Below are positions 9,267-17,427 of a DNA stretch of 39,574 nt, piece by piece. The stretch lies in contig PHBH01000072.1 of assembly GCA_002840535.1 (NCBI GenBank), forward strand, positions 6,968 to 46,541, in the 5' to 3' direction. A program made the position numbers and the translations under genes. This stretch comes from Deltaproteobacteria bacterium HGW-Deltaproteobacteria-15. Its GTDB lineage: Bacteria > Desulfobacterota > DSM-4660 > Desulfatiglandales > HGW-15. Positions within the stretch are counted from its first letter, which is position 1. Each line of letters begins with the position of its first letter. A model generated the notes under the pieces. The model did not search any database, had not been told where the DNA came from, and saw only the letters and a program-made list of their open reading frames with translations.

Positions 9267-9491
9267 ATGAAAACCGTCTGTTTCAATTGCCATACAATAA
9301 TCCGCCCTGGTTTGGAGGATGGCCCCGACTCGTCCGGGCTGTGCATGGAATGTCTCATCGAGGCCCTGAAGCCTCTTTATCGGAAACAGCAAAAGAGCCA
9401 GGGGTACTCCGAATGTTTTGGAACAGCCAGCGGATACTGCGATCAGGCGAACTGCCGGTATAACAGGATCTGTGTTCACAAAACTATTTAG
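9267..9491 (+). CDS. Small Cys-rich putative zinc-ribbon protein
   Basis: This is a 74-aa protein whose ATG is preceded by AAGGGGTG at suitable spacing. It has eight cysteines: 5, 8, 26, 29, 50, 58, 63 and 69. The first four form CxxC...CxxC (CFNC and CMEC), a zinc-ribbon or rubredoxin-like knuckle pair. The rest form a second cluster (YSEC, YCDQANC, ICV). It lacks a signal peptide, so it is probably cytoplasmic. I do not recognise a named family. It is a single plus-strand gene between two minus-strand clusters, and nothing in the context tells its job. The Cys spacing makes a real protein likely despite the small size. Confidence 0.65.
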   Translation: MKTVCFNCHTIIRPGLEDGPDSSGLCMECLIEALKPLYRKQQKSQGYSECFGTASGYCDQANCRYNRICVHKTI

Positions 9492-9631
9492 TGTGAAGTG
9501 GAAATCCTGGCCCTCTGGACCAGGTCAGAGACGATCGGCTCAGCCGGTAAACCGTTTCCTGGAAAGTTGGAATAATGGAATGATGGAATGAGGGGTTTCA
9601 AAGCGATAAAGCCATCTTGAGGCACACTCAA

Positions 9632-9666
9632 AAAAAAACAAAAGGGGGCCGAAGCCCCCTTTTCTC
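9632..9666 (-). terminator. Strong intrinsic terminator after fhs
   Basis: AAAAGGGGGC, then the loop-closing CGAA, then GCCCCCTTTT form a 10-bp stem. In the minus-strand direction it is followed by a long T-run (the A-run at 9630-9638 on the plus strand). It lies about 22 bases after the fhs stop. The T-rich plus side (CCCCTTTTCT) would also allow weaker termination of plus-strand transcripts. Confidence 0.85.
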
Positions 9667-9687
9667 TTCCCTTGTCTTTACGTATCG

Positions 9688-11451
9688 CTAGAACAATCCC
9701 TTCACCTTGCCTGTCTTCACATCCACATCAATGCGGCGGAAGGCCGGGTCTGATGAGGTGCCGGGCATGAGGCTGATTTCGCCCGCGCACGGGCAGAGGA
9801 ACTTCGCGCCCGAGTAGATGAGCACGTCCCGGATCGGGAGGGTCCAATTCTTGGGAACGCCTTTGAGGGCCGGGTTGTGGGTGAGACTCAGGTGAGTCTT
9901 CACCATCATGGTGGCATAGTCTGCGTACTTTGGGTCGGCCTCGAGCATCTTGGCCTTGGCTTCCGCATCGGGCATCCAGCTCACGCCGTTTGCGCCGTAC
10001 ACGGTCTTGGCAATCAGCTCGACCCTGTCGCGAAGCTTCATTTCAATGGGGTAGAGGAACTTGAACTTGCTCTTCTCTTCGCAGGCTTCCTTGACCGCCT
10101 CTGCAAGCTCGATCGCCCCTTCGCCGCCCCTGGCCCAGTGCTCGGACATGGCGCAGCGCGCTCCGGCCGCCTCGGCAGCCTTCCGCACCAGCGCGATCTC
10201 GGCCTTGGTGTCCGTATGGAAGCTGTTGACGCAGACCACCGGGTTCATGCCGGATTTCCGGATGGTGTTGATGTGGTGCACCATGTTGGGGAGCCCTGCC
10301 TCCAGAAGCTTCAGATCCTCTTTCGTGTAAGCAGGATCAAGGGGCAGCCCTGCTACCACTTTGGGCCCGCCGCCGTGCATTTTCAGCGCGCGGATGGTTG
10401 TGGTGAGCACCGACACATGGGGCTTCAGACCGCTGTAGCGGCACTTCACGTTCCAGAACTTCTCGAATCCGATGTCTGCTGCAAAACCGCTCTCGGTCAC
10501 ATGGTAATCAAAAAGCTTCAAGCCGACCCGGTCTGCGATGATCGAGGACTGGCCGACTGCGATATTGGCAAAAGGTCCTGCGTGGACCATGCAGGGCTGG
10601 TACTCGGCGGTGCTCATGAGGGTGGGATTGATGGTGTTTCGCATGAAGGCCGTCATGGCGCCGTCCACCTCGAGATCGCCGGTGGTCACGGGTTTGCCGG
10701 CCTTGTTGAAGGCCACCGTAATCTCGCCCATCCGTTTCCGCAGATCCGCAAGATCCTTGACGATGGCAAGAATGGCCATCAGCTCGGAAGATACGGCGAT
10801 GGCAAATTTGGACTGCATGAGGAAGCCGTCCATCCTGCCGCCCAGGCCGATGAGGATGTTTCTGAGGCTCTGTGCGCAGAAGTCGATGATCCAGCCCATC
10901 TCCACCCTTTTGGGGTCGATATCGAGCCTCTTCATCTTGGTGAGCCGCTTGAGCTGCTCGTCGTTGTAATTCCTCTCGTGCTGCATGCGGGCGGTGAGCG
11001 CCACCATGGCCAGGTTGTGCGCATTCATGATGTCGTTGATATCGCCCGTGAGGCCCATCGAGAACTCGGTCATGGGAATCAGGAGGGCGTTACCACCGCC
11101 TGCCGCCGTTCCCTTGATGTTCATGGTAGGCCCGCCCGAAGGCTGCCTGAGGGCGCCGCCCACGCTCATCCCGAGCTTGCCGAGCCCTTCCATAAGGCCG
11201 ACAGAGGTGGTGCTTTTCCCTTCGCCAAGAGGCGTCGGGGTAATGGCCGTCACCTCGATGTACTTGCCGTCCGGCTTGCTCTCGAGCCGTTTCATGATCT
11301 TCAAGAAATCCAGTCTCCCAAGACGGCCATAAGGCATCAGCTCGTCTTTCTTGAGACCCATCTTCTCCCGCCATTCCTCCGGGCTGGGCATCTTCTTCTC
11401 AGCAGCCTCGGAAATCTGCCAGTCTTTCATCTTTACCGCATCATAGGGCAT
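9688..11451 (-). CDS. fhs: Formate--tetrahydrofolate ligase
   Basis: This 587-aa cytoplasmic enzyme joins formate to tetrahydrofolate using ATP, giving 10-formyl-THF. That is the entry step of the methyl branch of the Wood-Ljungdahl pathway, and the reverse can conserve ATP. The ATP-binding loop TPTPLGEGKST lies at residues 71-81. The family block around LRQPSGGPTMNIKG is followed by GGGNALLIPMTEFSMGLTGD; from memory, the usual form of this block reads nearer to GGGxAQVxPMxxINLHxTGD. It ends in the typical RIDVDVKTGKVKGLF. It is about 30 residues longer than common bacterial forms. The start has AGGAGGAG just upstream. It is the last gene before the terminator and lies downstream of two flavoprotein genes on the same strand, separated from them by about 500 bases of repeats. 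Confidence 0.95.
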   Translation of the reverse strand: MPYDAVKMKDWQISEAAEKKMPSPEEWREKMGLKKDELMPYGRLGRLDFLKIMKRLESKPDGKYIEVTAITPTPLGEGKSTTSVGLMEGLGKLGMSVGGALRQPSGGPTMNIKGTAAGGGNALLIPMTEFSMGLTGDINDIMNAHNLAMVALTARMQHERNYNDEQLKRLTKMKRLDIDPKRVEMGWIIDFCAQSLRNILIGLGGRMDGFLMQSKFAIAVSSELMAILAIVKDLADLRKRMGEITVAFNKAGKPVTTGDLEVDGAMTAFMRNTINPTLMSTAEYQPCMVHAGPFANIAVGQSSIIADRVGLKLFDYHVTESGFAADIGFEKFWNVKCRYSGLKPHVSVLTTTIRALKMHGGGPKVVAGLPLDPAYTKEDLKLLEAGLPNMVHHINTIRKSGMNPVVCVNSFHTDTKAEIALVRKAAEAAGARCAMSEHWARGGEGAIELAEAVKEACEEKSKFKFLYPIEMKLRDRVELIAKTVYGANGVSWMPDAEAKAKMLEADPKYADYATMMVKTHLSLTHNPALKGVPKNWTLPIRDVLIYSGAKFLCPCAGEISLMPGTSSDPAFRRIDVDVKTGKVKGLF

Positions 11452-11727
11452 GGGCGTCTCCTCCTCATCTTCTGTGATAAGTTATTTCGAATCTGCTTCT
11501 TTCCATTTCCGGGAACAAACCAATATTGCGATCCTGTCGAGCCTGCGGCCAGAGTAATTGCAGTCTGGAAAACGACCTGGGCGCTTTTGCACGGCCATTC
11601 CAGGAAGGGTCCAGACTGTGACAACGAATACTTCTTGGGTCGTTCTATAGGTAAAAACCCTCGCAGGGTCTCAGGAAGGTTGATTTTCCCCTACCAAATA
11701 ATTGGTGAAGCGTCAACGGAAAAGAAG

Positions 11728-11955
11728 GAGATCAGAAGTCAGAGGGCAGAGGACAGAGGTCAGAAAGACCAGAGGTCGGGGGACGGAGGACAGAGGACGG
11801 AGGACAGAAGACAGGAGTCAGGAGACGGAAGAAAGGAAAGAGAACGTAGAATGAAAAAATAAATCTCTCGCTTGTTCTTTTTGTTCTTCGTGCGCTTCGT
11901 GGGGAGGATTCCCACTTTTTACTTCTGTCTTCTGACTTCTGTCTTCTGACCTCTT
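11728..11955. repeat. Purine-rich GACAGAGGTCAGAAG repeats, inverted pair
   Basis: About 11728-11851 is built of variants of GACAGAGGTCAGAAG and GGACGGAGGACAGAAG. About 11920-11955 holds the inverted form (TTCTGTCTTCTGACTTCTGT), so the two could pair. Related copies occur at about 13389-13416 (inverted) and 18347-18424. The rest of the gap (11452-11727) holds the fhs leader, a short hairpin ACCCT-CGC-AGGGT at 11658-11670 that is followed by TTTTT on the minus strand, and no gene. Confidence 0.65.
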
Positions 11956-13107
11956 TCACTTCAGCGCTTCCCCGCCTCCGAATTTCCGGTAAGGAGAAAA
12001 GGCGGAAAGGACAATGTCATCCCCTTCCAGCAGTTTTCCGGTAATCAGGCGGGCAACCAGCGCTCCTGTCCCCGGTCCAAGCATAAATCCCTGCCCGCAC
12101 ATGCCGGTTGCGTGTACGAGACCCTGAATCCGGCGGTTCCATCCGACGAGTGGAGAGCCGTCGGGGGACATGGGATAGAGCCCTCGCCAAACCCGCCTGA
12201 CCCTGAGATTTTTGAGCCGGGGGATGAGCCGGACCATGCGCGCGCCGATCTGGGGCAGGAAGAGGGAAGTCTCCCTTTTATCCGTCCCAACGATGAGAGG
12301 GTCCGGGGTGATGCAAAAGACCACCTGTCCATGCCGGTTTTGATAGAAGTAGTAGTTCTTGGATGAAGGGCCCGGCCGCAAGTCCACTACCATGCAGGTG
12401 AAAAACGGCTGCACCGGCTCGGTGATCGCCGCCTCGTGTGAATCGGGGGTTACGGGGATATCCACCCCGGCGCTCTTGCACAGTTCCCTTGAAAGGGGAC
12501 CTGCCGCGTCGACCAGGACAGGGGCGTGAAACTCACCGGTGTCGGTGATTACACCGGCAACCCTTTCATTCCGGACGAGGATACTCCGGACCCGTTCTTT
12601 GAATCGAAACTCCGCGCCGAGTCCCTTTGCCCGCCTGTAAAAGGCATTCACTGCCCTGAGAGGGGAAGCGGATCCGTCATCCGGCGACCAGGTTCCGCCG
12701 ATGAGCCCCTCGGGATTGATCCCGGGCATGATGTTGATGATCTCCGCCGGACCGACAAAGTCGATACGGAGTCCGAACTCCTTCTGGATGGGAAGGATGG
12801 ACTTGAGCGCCATTTCCTCTGCTTCCCGGTACACGGGAAAGAGATAGCCGCCCTTGAGCCATTCGATATCCTCTCCATACTTCTCTTCCCACGTCGAGAA
12901 GATTTCCAGCGATCGCCGGCAGGTGATGATCTTTGCCGGATCCGAGTGGGTGGCCCGTATTCCGCCGATCGCCCTCTTGTTCTCACCCTGTCCGGGAGAG
13001 GGATTGCGGTCTACCACCAAGGTCTTCAGTCCCATCTCCGCCAGAGCCATTGCGGTCGGCACTCCGACCGATCCTGCCCCGGCGACGATTACGTCGTACT
13101 TGTTCAA
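11956..13107 (-). CDS. FAD-dependent oxidoreductase, DAO family (sarcosine oxidase beta/HcnC-like)
   Basis: This is a 383-aa flavoprotein. It has an N-terminal FAD-binding Rossmann motif (VIVAGAGSVGVPTAMALAEMG, residues 7-27) ending in Asp33, the GGIRATHSDPAKI block typical of DAO enzymes, and a C-terminal FAD loop MCGQGFMLGPGTG. Members oxidise amino acids or N-methylated amines such as sarcosine, glycine, proline, nopaline or octopine. The start is TTG with AGGAGAG six bases upstream. The gene directly upstream on the same strand encodes the matching Fer2/FAD/Fe-S partner, so the two probably form a heteromeric dehydrogenase that passes electrons to Fe-S centres instead of oxygen. The substrate cannot be read from sequence. 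The stop lies next to the purine-rich repeat. Confidence 0.85.
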   Translation of the reverse strand: MNKYDVIVAGAGSVGVPTAMALAEMGLKTLVVDRNPSPGQGENKRAIGGIRATHSDPAKIITCRRSLEIFSTWEEKYGEDIEWLKGGYLFPVYREAEEMALKSILPIQKEFGLRIDFVGPAEIINIMPGINPEGLIGGTWSPDDGSASPLRAVNAFYRRAKGLGAEFRFKERVRSILVRNERVAGVITDTGEFHAPVLVDAAGPLSRELCKSAGVDIPVTPDSHEAAITEPVQPFFTCMVVDLRPGPSSKNYYFYQNRHGQVVFCITPDPLIVGTDKRETSLFLPQIGARMVRLIPRLKNLRVRRVWRGLYPMSPDGSPLVGWNRRIQGLVHATGMCGQGFMLGPGTGALVARLITGKLLEGDDIVLSAFSPYRKFGGGEALK

Positions 13108-13120
13108 GGCACTCTCCTAT

Positions 13121-13340
13121 GCAGCGACAGATGAACGTCGAACATCGAACATCGAACGTCCAACATCGAATAAAAAACCAAATCACCTGAATTCAAAAGT
13201 GGGCCTGTTCTTCGACGTCTGCCGAATTGATGGGTTTCCCCCGGCTAAAAGCATGCCGGGGTCTACCCATCCTACGGTCCTACGGTCTTTCAGCGACAGA
13301 TGAACGTCGAACATCGAACATCGAACGTCCAACATCGAAT
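13121..13340. repeat. 50-bp direct repeat of GAACATCGAAC type
   Basis: CAGCGACAGATGAACGTCG followed by tandem GAACATC units and CAACATCGAAT occurs at about 13122-13171 and again, identically over 50 bases, at about 13291-13340. Between them, at 13229-13271, is a GATGGGT...ACCCATC hairpin. The second copy continues into the inverted-repeat arm at 13299-13388. This fills the 373-bp gap between the two flavoprotein genes, which contains no gene. Confidence 0.75.
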
Positions 13341-13388
13341 GAAAATCAGAAACCAGCACCGAACTCTTAATGATTGTTGCTGCTTCCG
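13299..13388 (+). repeat. Long inverted repeat A, left copy
   Basis: These 90 bases match the reverse complement of 18452-18539 with one substitution and a 2-base indel. The shared part runs from GATGAACGTC, through the CAACATCGAAT block and ACCAGCACCGAACTC, to GTTGCTGCTTCCG. It flanks the oxidoreductase, hydrolase and AKR genes. Confidence 0.85.
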
Positions 13389-13425
13389 CCTCTGACCTCT
13401 GTCCTCTGCCTTCTGTGTTCCCGCT

Positions 13426-13485
13426 GCTTACTGCTTATCGAAGCGAAGCGCAGATCCCGTGTGTCGTTTCGCGGGACTGCTTACT
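13426..13485 (+). repeat. Inverted repeat B, left copy
   Basis: These 60 bases match the reverse complement of 19492-19551 with four substitutions. The core is GAAGCGAAGCGCAGATCCCG and CGTTTCGCGGGACTGC. Its right end supplies the stop codon of the 694-aa oxidoreductase, so the repeat borders or has replaced the original 3' end of that gene. Confidence 0.8.
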
Positions 13486-15565
13486 TCCTTCTCCCCCTCA
13501 TCCCCGCCAGTATTCCCAGCGGCACCTCCACAAAGAGGGGTCTGTCCGTCCTGTCGGTCACCTCTCCAAGGTCTATCCCTTCCTCCTTGAAAAGCCTCCA
13601 GATCATGGGACGGCATGTCTTGGAACCGCAGGCGCCCATGCCTGCACGGGTCAAAGCTTTCAACTGATTCATATCCCTGACGCCGGACTTGATGGCGGCC
13701 CGGATCTCGCCTGCCGTAATCCTTTCGCAGCGGCAGATCACGGCGTCATCGGGCGGGAGTTCCTTTTCGTAGATCAGGGAAGGATCGATCCTCTTCTCCT
13801 GCACCCAGATCCCTGCGGCGTTCTTGGCAATACGTTTGTCCAGTCTGATCTGGACGAGCATGGTGCCGGGAAATCTTCTGGGGCTGGTGAGCACCCGCTC
13901 AACCGGGTAGATGCCTATCGTCGCCCCTTCTTCATCCGTCACCGGGACTTCCTTGCCCGGCTCCACCCTCTCCCGCCAGATCTCGTAAGGGAAAGTAACG
14001 AGCGGTCTTTCCGGGTCTTCCCGATAATCCACCAGCGTCACTGCCAGTCCGGGGCAAACATAGACACAACTCATGCATCCTTTGCATGAGGCAGTGTCCC
14101 TCAGGTAAGGGAGACCGGTGATCTCGTCCCTTTCGGTGCGAATGGCCCCTTCGGGACATACTGAGGTGCATGGGTTGCAGGGGACTTCCTGGAAGCAGTG
14201 AAAGACGGGGAAGACGGACTGCTCCTCTCCAGGTTTGTCTCTCTTGAGGATCGGCCCCGGCTTTGATTTGAGGATCTTTTCCTTATCAAGCCATTCTTTT
14301 GGAATCTCTCCTTCATAAAGGCCCAGGGCTGCGGCAATCTTCAGGCCCTCTATCCTGCCGGTGAACATGGCGGCTGAGGCCTCGGCGATCTCACCGGCAT
14401 CCCCTGCCCGGTACACGTCCAGGCCCCACTCCTTTGCCTTGTAATAGAATTCATTTACCTCAGCCAGCCCCACTGCGATGAGCAGCGTGTCGACCTCATA
14501 GGTTTTCAGGGTGTGGGGAATGACTTTCCACTCCTTGTCGAGCGCGCCGATTGTGACCTTTTCCACCCTCTCTTTCCCGGTAGCGGATACGACGGTGTGG
14601 CTCGTAAGGATGGGAACGCCGAGCCTTCTCAGCTTGTCTGCATGGACACGATACCCGCCCACATATGGCAGCGCCTCCACAAGGGCCGCCACATCCATTC
14701 CTGCCTGAATGGCATGATAGCCGGCAATCAACCCGACATTGCCTCCGCCCACGATGAGCAGCCTCTCCGATGCCCTCACAAGATCCCTGTTTACGAGCGT
14801 TTGAAATGCGCCGGCCCCGAACACGCCGGGCAGGGTGTTGCCCGGAAAGGAAAGCATTTTCTCTCTCGCCCCGGTGGCGACAAGCAACTTCTGCGGCCTT
14901 ACCTTTCGATACATCCCGCCCTTGACCACCCCCACGATGGAATCGGAAAACACCCCCACCGCGGTTGTATTGAGCCAGACTTCGACAGAATCGTACGAGC
15001 CCAAATCCTCCTGCATAAGACGAGCGATCTGCATACCCCTGGTCCCGGCCCTAGAATCCTCCACTGACCCGAAGAATTTGTGGGTCTGAAGCAGGAGTTT
15101 GCCCCCGAGCCTGGATTTGTCGTCGATCAGAAGTGTGTCCGCCCCAAGTTTGCCGAGCTCAGCGGCTGCGGCCATTCCGGCAGGGCCCCCTCCCAGAATG
15201 AGTACTTCCACATCTCTTATCGGCGGTTCCCGCAATACAGGGACATCGTCATCCTCCGGGAGTCTCGGGAGTCCCTCGACGCTCCCTACGACCATCCCCT
15301 CTCTAACCGGGGTCATGCAAGCCTTTACGGGCGTGCCATATACCGTCACGATGCATTGCGAGCACTGACCGTTTGCACAAAAGAGCCCCTGCGGGCTCCC
15401 GTCCTTGTGGTGATGCCCGAACACGTGGATGTCGTTGGCACTGAGGGCGGAGGAGATCATCTCCCCCTCAAATCCCTTCAGCCCTTTCCCGTTCCAGGTA
15501 AACGTAATCTTCTTTCGGACCGGGATTTCCAGAATGGGATGCTTTGTTATTCTTTTCTCTTCCAT
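13481..15565 (-). CDS. Fused Fer2/FAD-NAD/4Fe-4S/BFD oxidoreductase (HcnAB or sarcosine oxidase alpha-like)
   Basis: This is a 694-aa cytoplasmic electron-transfer flavoprotein. The ATG at 15565 has AAGGA at proper spacing; an upstream in-frame extension reads as repeat DNA. Domains in order: an N-terminal [2Fe-2S] domain with Cys 63, 68, 71 and 83 (FCANGQCSQC...KAC); an FAD motif GGGPAG at 125-130; a second dinucleotide motif GGGNVG at 273-278; a dicluster ferredoxin segment with Cys 457, 463, 466, 470 and the classic CxxCxxCxxxCP at 494-504; and a BFD-like [2Fe-2S] domain with CRC at 611-613 and CGSKTC at 646-651. This fuses HcnA-like and HcnB-like units with a ferredoxin. The glycine-cleavage-T half of sarcosine oxidase alpha is missing. 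It probably works with the DAO-family gene downstream as an amine or amino-acid dehydrogenase feeding low-potential carriers. Confidence 0.85.
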   Translation of the reverse strand: MEEKRITKHPILEIPVRKKITFTWNGKGLKGFEGEMISSALSANDIHVFGHHHKDGSPQGLFCANGQCSQCIVTVYGTPVKACMTPVREGMVVGSVEGLPRLPEDDDVPVLREPPIRDVEVLILGGGPAGMAAAAELGKLGADTLLIDDKSRLGGKLLLQTHKFFGSVEDSRAGTRGMQIARLMQEDLGSYDSVEVWLNTTAVGVFSDSIVGVVKGGMYRKVRPQKLLVATGAREKMLSFPGNTLPGVFGAGAFQTLVNRDLVRASERLLIVGGGNVGLIAGYHAIQAGMDVAALVEALPYVGGYRVHADKLRRLGVPILTSHTVVSATGKERVEKVTIGALDKEWKVIPHTLKTYEVDTLLIAVGLAEVNEFYYKAKEWGLDVYRAGDAGEIAEASAAMFTGRIEGLKIAAALGLYEGEIPKEWLDKEKILKSKPGPILKRDKPGEEQSVFPVFHCFQEVPCNPCTSVCPEGAIRTERDEITGLPYLRDTASCKGCMSCVYVCPGLAVTLVDYREDPERPLVTFPYEIWRERVEPGKEVPVTDEEGATIGIYPVERVLTSPRRFPGTMLVQIRLDKRIAKNAAGIWVQEKRIDPSLIYEKELPPDDAVICRCERITAGEIRAAIKSGVRDMNQLKALTRAGMGACGSKTCRPMIWRLFKEEGIDLGEVTDRTDRPLFVEVPLGILAGMRGRRK

Positions 15566-15573
15566 TGTCCTTT

Positions 15574-15649
15574 CCTTCGTGTGCTTCGTGTGCTTCGTGG
15601 GCGAAAAAACCTTTGTTATTACCACGAAGGGCACGAAGAGCACGAAGAG
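15574..15649. repeat. CTTCGTG/CACGAAG inverted repeat element
   Basis: Left arm 15574-15600 has three CTTCGTG units, and right arm 15622-15649 has three CACGAAG units. They can fold into a hairpin with a stem of about 24 bp around an A/T-rich loop. It lies directly upstream of the ATG of the 694-aa oxidoreductase, so it would be in its leader. A partial copy (TTCTTCGTGCGCTTCGTGGG) is at about 11885-11904. The remaining bases to 15777 show nothing else. Confidence 0.65.
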
Positions 15650-15777
15650 TTATCAAGAGAATTACTCAAAAGGGTTTTGGCGCAACCCCCGGGCGACGTC
15701 AAACTTACGCCACGTTAATAAATGTCAAAGCCCGATACAAATGTACAGGGGAAATGTTTGAAAGCTATTCCGCCGCC

Positions 15778-16590
15778 TCAACGGCGTTCGACGGCAAAGC
15801 GTGAGAGTCTTTGATAATAACCGTTCCCGCCCACGATGAAGGTATCATTATGGCCTGCGCCGTGGATTGGGTAAAAGTACTTCGGCTCGGGTGCCAGGTG
15901 AAAGAGATCCTGGCCCATGGAGAAGGGGACGAGCTCATCTTCAGTACCATGAAAAACGAGCACAGGCACCCCCACCCTCGGAATCCTGGCAGCATTGTCA
16001 TAGTGCGCGGGCATCATGATCGAAAAGGGCCTGAACAGGAGCATGGATCTTGCCATGTCCTTGAGGGAAGTGAACCCGCTTTCGAGGATGAGCGCCCTCA
16101 CCTTTCTTTCCAGGGTCACCTCCAGGGCGACGGCTCCCCCCAGAGACCGGCCAAAGAGGACGATTCGATCGGATGGGATGGATTCATGATGAACGAGATA
16201 ATCGTAGGCGGCAAGACCATCAAGATAGATGCCCTTTTCCGACGGTCTCCCTTCGCTCTTTCCATATCCCCGGTAATCGAAAATGAAAACCCCCAGTCCC
16301 CTGCGCAGGAGATCGGCTATGTTCTCCAGACGATGGGAAATGTTCCCTGCATTTCCATGGCAGAAGAGGATAACCGGCCCACCCGGGGAAGAAGGGAAGT
16401 ACCACCCATGAAGCTTTTTCCCGTCCTTGCTCTCGAAGAACACGTCCTTGTAGTTGAGGCCGAAAGACTCGGGCGTGTAGTCCAGAGCCCGCTGCGGGAA
16501 AAACAAGAAGAAGTTCTCTATCCTGGAGTAGAACACGACGGAGGCGACGCCGGCCAGAAAGATGAAAACCAGAAGGTACACCCATTGCAT
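15778..16590 (-). CDS. Membrane-anchored alpha/beta hydrolase
   Basis: This is a 270-aa serine hydrolase of the BEM46/ABHD13-like group. The ATG at 16590 has AGGAGGG eight bases upstream; upstream codons read as repeat DNA. Residues 3-21 form a hydrophobic anchor or signal. Motifs: HGNAG (79-83) for the oxyanion hole, the nucleophile elbow GRSLGG with Ser149, Asp218 in FHGTEDELVP, and His247 in HGAGHND. The catalytic triad is therefore complete. Members are esterases or peptidase-like hydrolases of unknown natural substrate, tethered to the membrane. It stands alone on the minus strand, with a repeat-filled gap on each side, so context gives no pathway. Confidence 0.87.
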   Translation of the reverse strand: MQWVYLLVFIFLAGVASVVFYSRIENFFLFFPQRALDYTPESFGLNYKDVFFESKDGKKLHGWYFPSSPGGPVILFCHGNAGNISHRLENIADLLRRGLGVFIFDYRGYGKSEGRPSEKGIYLDGLAAYDYLVHHESIPSDRIVLFGRSLGGAVALEVTLERKVRALILESGFTSLKDMARSMLLFRPFSIMMPAHYDNAARIPRVGVPVLVFHGTEDELVPFSMGQDLFHLAPEPKYFYPIHGAGHNDTFIVGGNGYYQRLSRFAVERR

Positions 16591-16684
16591 AAGAGAAGCC
16601 CTCCTAATGCCCCTGCTGTCCCGTTCCCGATCATCCTCAGCTTCCGATTCCACGTCCTGAGTCCTCCAATGAAGCCCTACACAC

Positions 16685-17164
16685 CAAACAAATTCGAATG
16701 TCGATATCCGAAATTCGAGACAAATGACTTCAATGTTCAAAACACTGAGTCCACGGTTTCAGTTGTTTTGATGGTTCCGCGCAGCCCGTAAGAGCCTGCT
16801 TCGACGATGCTAATCTACCAAAAGGACCGCATCTGTTCAAGGAACAGAGAGGGCATAGCGCGAGGACGGCTTACCTGTTGGAGCGACCTCCGGTCGCGAA
16901 GCGGAAAGCTCGGTCGACCGCAAGGCGGTGGTTTGGTCGAAAGGCATCAAAACCGATGGGTTTCGCTTCGCTCTACCCATCCTACAAAACGCTCGCTCCC
17001 ACCAGTCCGTAGGATGGGCTGTGAAGCCCATCGATTCAAGAGGACGCCAACCGCAAAAAACGATGGGTTCGCCTTGCTCAACCCATCCTCGTTCAATCGA
17101 ACAGAAGGACAGCATTTGTTCAACCGGGACAGGACATGAAGCGGGAACGAACATCGAACATTGA
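16685..17164. repeat. Repeat cluster: ATTCGAA-type, GGTCGC and GATGGG hairpins
   Basis: No gene is visible in this part of the 915-bp gap. About 16688-16745 is an A/T-rich TTCGAAT/AATTCGAG-type repeat. At 16885-16925 are short palindromes (GCGACC...GGTCGC and ACCGC...GCGGT). Hairpins GATGGGT...ACCCATC lie at 16955-16981 and 17062-17087, with GATGGGCT...AGCCCATC at 17013-17032. Segments near 16820-16857 and 17101-17137 resemble each other (AAGGAC/GCATxTGTTCAA...), so the cluster seems to be bounded by imperfect direct repeats. Confidence 0.55.
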
Positions 17165-17170
17165 TGCGCT

Positions 17171-17286
17171 CGTAAAAAATACTCATAGTCGTCACTCCCG
17201 CGAAGGCGGGAGTCCAGAACTTATTGAAATTTCTGGATTCCCTTTTTCACGGAATGACAGAAAAGAGTGTTCTCGGACTTTTTACG
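17171..17286. repeat. Nemis-like palindromic element
   Basis: This element of about 116 bp has long inverted arms. The outer arms are CGTAAAAA...TTTTTACG (17171-17178 and 17279-17286). The inner arms begin GTCACTCCCGCGAAGGCGGG and AGTCCAGAA and are answered by TTCTGGATTCCC and ACGGAATGAC. The GTCATTCCCGCG...CCAGAA type is widespread as a small non-autonomous palindromic repeat in proteobacteria. Confidence 0.75.
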
Positions 17287-17291
17287 GGACA

Positions 17292-17427
17292 ATCAACATT
17301 GAACATCGAACGTAGAATGGGAAGAAAAGGGATAAGCAGTTGTTCGACATCCAGTATTCGATTCTTGGCCCTTCATTCGATGTTGGACGTTCGACGTTCG
17401 ATGTTCGACGTTCATCTTTCCAAACCA
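17292..17427. repeat. GAACATCGAAC-type inverted pair upstream of AKR gene
   Basis: CAACATTGAACATCGAACGT (from about 17299) is answered by TTCGATGTTGGACGTTCGAC and following units up to about 17422. These belong to the same family as 13121-13340 and 18452-18539, here arranged head-to-head around a 50-base spacer. It lies in the leader of the aldo/keto reductase gene. Confidence 0.65.

Noticed and set aside
11685..11700. ACCAA-ATAA-TTGGT palindrome upstream of fhs as an operator
   Set aside because: It has short arms, no second copy and no adjacent promoter that I could support.
9877..11862. A 661-codon open frame on the plus strand
   Set aside because: It is antisense to fhs, whose minus-strand product is an unmistakable enzyme. 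The plus-strand translation is His/Gly/Leu-rich without any motif and ends in repeat DNA.
13121..13340. Possible CRISPR array from regularly repeated GAACATCGAAC units
   Set aside because: The units are tandem without spacers of uniform length, the same sequence recurs inverted elsewhere, and no cas gene is near.
16591..16740. N-terminal extension of the alpha/beta hydrolase by 50 residues
   Set aside because: The extra codons read through dispersed repeat DNA, while the ATG at 16590 has a strong ribosome site and opens a hydrophobic anchor.
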